A stretch of DNA of 23,208 nt, from positions 104,512 through 127,719 of the forward strand of contig DKSK01000010.1 in assembly GCA_002472565.1 (NCBI GenBank), given 5' to 3'. The translations under genes and the position numbers were made by a program. Positions 22,164 through 23,208 of the stretch are shown piece after piece (positions within the stretch are counted from its first letter, which is position 1; each line of letters starts with the position of its first letter). This stretch comes from Bacteroidales bacterium UBA7258 (lineage in GTDB: Bacteria; Bacteroidota; Bacteroidia; Bacteroidales; UBA932). The notes under the pieces were generated by a model. It was not told where the DNA came from. It saw nothing but the letters and a program-made list of their open reading frames with translations, and did not search any database.

Positions 22164-23075
22164 CTATCTCTTCATATTTTCCGCATGCTTACGACGATAT
22201 TCACGCGGAGAAGAACCCAGGCGAGAACGGACGAATTTTCCAAAGGACGAGACATCAGGAAAACTATACCTCGCCGCGATTTCCTTGATGGTCTCCTGCG
22301 AATAGAGCAGACTCCGCTCGATGGAATAGGTTGCATTCTCCAGAATAAGGGCAAGGGCCGTCTTCCCGGTAATTTCCAGGCATACAGAAGAAAGATATTT
22401 CGGAGTAATGCACAGGCGGGAGGCATAGCCAGCCACCGTCCTGTCGCGACAGTCGCTGTCGGCGAGAAGCTCCATGAACTGCTTGAAAACAAGGTCATGA
22501 CGGTTGGCGACGATAGAAGAACCGCCAGGGACTATACCCATATTTATTATTACACAGATCTCAAGAAAGGCGCACTGAAGAAGAGACTGCACGATCTCCG
22601 CGTAATATGGAGTCTTCTTCATGTTGAGCTTCTTCCGGATGACGTTGTAATAAGCCAAGGTCAGGTCCAGTTCCTGATCGCTCAGATGAAATACAGGATT
22701 CGTCCGGGCATAGGTCATAACAGTCCAAATGTTGGAGCCAGAATTGAACGAATACTTGATATCAGTCTGAGAAATGGCCAGAATCTTTACATCCAGATCC
22801 TTACTCCCCTTATATCCTCCGATATGCACGACCGGCGGGCTGATGATTATGTCTCCCCTCCTTATCTGACGCTTCTTCCCGTTCAGGTTCAGGGCCGCAT
22901 AGCCACGGACACAGACCATGATGAAGATAAGGTTGAACTCAACCTCCTCGTCCGATGAATTATTTCTCAAGCCGTCAGCGACCACGATTCCATTGCTGGC
23001 GTAATAGGCAGGGCTCAAGAGCCGGAGAGTCTTCCGGACCCTCTGCTGAGCCTCCTGAAATTCCAATAAATCCAT
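22164..23075 (-). CDS. AraC/XylS-family transcriptional regulator
   Basis: The ATG at 23075 was chosen (303 residues); an in-frame GTG at 23090 overlaps the only GGAG and so is unlikely. The N-terminal part (about 40-110) is a cupin-like sensor domain with GKKRQIRRGDIIISPP. The C-terminal 95 residues carry two helix-turn-helix units, VAGYASRLCITPKYLSSVCLE (about 214-235) and ETIKEIAARYSFPDVSSFGK (about 261-280), ending in SPREYRR, the usual AraC signature. It should bind DNA as a monomer or dimer in response to a small ligand. Its targets are not evident; no transporter or catabolic gene lies next to it in the window. It is convergent with the phospholipid operon. Confidence 0.9.
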   Translation of the reverse strand: MDLLEFQEAQQRVRKTLRLLSPAYYASNGIVVADGLRNNSSDEEVEFNLIFIMVCVRGYAALNLNGKKRQIRRGDIIISPPVVHIGGYKGSKDLDVKILAISQTDIKYSFNSGSNIWTVMTYARTNPVFHLSDQELDLTLAYYNVIRKKLNMKKTPYYAEIVQSLLQCAFLEICVIINMGIVPGGSSIVANRHDLVFKQFMELLADSDCRDRTVAGYASRLCITPKYLSSVCLEITGKTALALILENATYSIERSLLYSQETIKEIAARYSFPDVSSFGKFVRSRLGSSPREYRRKHAENMKR

Positions 23076-23106
23076 GTCTTTGAATGTCACTCCTTTATAG
23101 CATCGT

Positions 23107-23114
23107 CAAATTTA
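23107..23114 (-). promoter_or_regulatory. -7 box of the AraC-type gene
   Basis: TAAATTTG on the minus strand matches TAnnTTTG exactly, about 31 bp upstream of the ATG at 23075. The surrounding 100 bases are very AT-rich. No -33 element is clear. Confidence 0.55.
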
Positions 23115-23208
23115 GGTAAAATAAAATAACATTAAGGAAAAATTTACCAAAAATCCTCAAAAAAATCCCCCATTTTTGCAGTCGGGAATCGGGTGGCGGT
23201 GTTTCGCC

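Noticed and set aside
1..23208. CRISPR array, integrase, transposase or prophage genes
   Set aside because: None was seen; there are no regularly spaced repeats, and no reading frame resembles a recombinase or phage protein despite the tRNA gene at the left end.

Overview
The window looks like chromosomal DNA of a member of the Bacteroidota, most likely Bacteroidales. Several gene starts are preceded by the Bacteroidota -7 box TAnnTTTG. The families are also typical of the group: TPR plus YaiO-like outer-membrane barrels, DUF4838 and DUF1573 lipoproteins, a LytS/LytT remnant, DPP IV, and the small membrane protein often mislabelled 6-phosphogluconate dehydrogenase. I cannot place it below order.

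Left end (1-2450): a tRNA-Glu(CTC) with a strong terminator; a minus-strand secreted SGNH esterase of the CE2 type followed by a perfect 16-bp inverted repeat; and the wreck of a LytS-type kinase and LytTR regulator that have lost their kinase core, half of the DNA-binding domain and a reading frame.

Centre (2482-15146): a minus-strand two-domain lipoprotein diverges from an eight-gene plus-strand operon. The operon encodes a soluble PAS histidine kinase, a membrane histidine kinase homologue with a degenerate ATP-binding domain, a membrane-anchored HEAT-like protein, a processive GT2 polysaccharide synthase, a TPR plus outer-membrane beta-barrel exporter, a DUF4838 glycosidase-like lipoprotein, a DUF1573 lipoprotein and a stand-alone receiver domain. 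It reads as a synthase-dependent exopolysaccharide machine, analogous to PgaABC or YaiO/YaiP, with its own phosphotransfer module. No PilZ-like or DNA-binding output domain was recognised, so post-translational control of the synthase is an attractive inference.

Right part (15147-23208): a minus-strand pair (small membrane protein, then DPP IV, overlapping by 4 bp), a Zn/Cd/Pb-type P1B-ATPase without an N-terminal metal-binding domain, then a roughly 500-bp non-coding island. The island carries two diverged copies of one unit in inverted orientation. Each copy has an outward-facing sigma-54-type promoter (GG-N10-GC, TTTGGCAC-N4-TTGGCA), about 105-115 bp of C-poor sequence with repeated TTAGT, and a near-identical intrinsic terminator. 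Conservation starts at the promoter and stops at the U-tract, which is what two paralogous divergent small-RNA genes would show. This is the most unusual element of the window. It is followed by a two-gene phospholipid operon (CDP-alcohol phosphatidyltransferase and acyltransferase) and a minus-strand AraC-type regulator.

All calls come from reading the sequence and from memory of protein families. No database search, structure prediction or promoter scoring was run.
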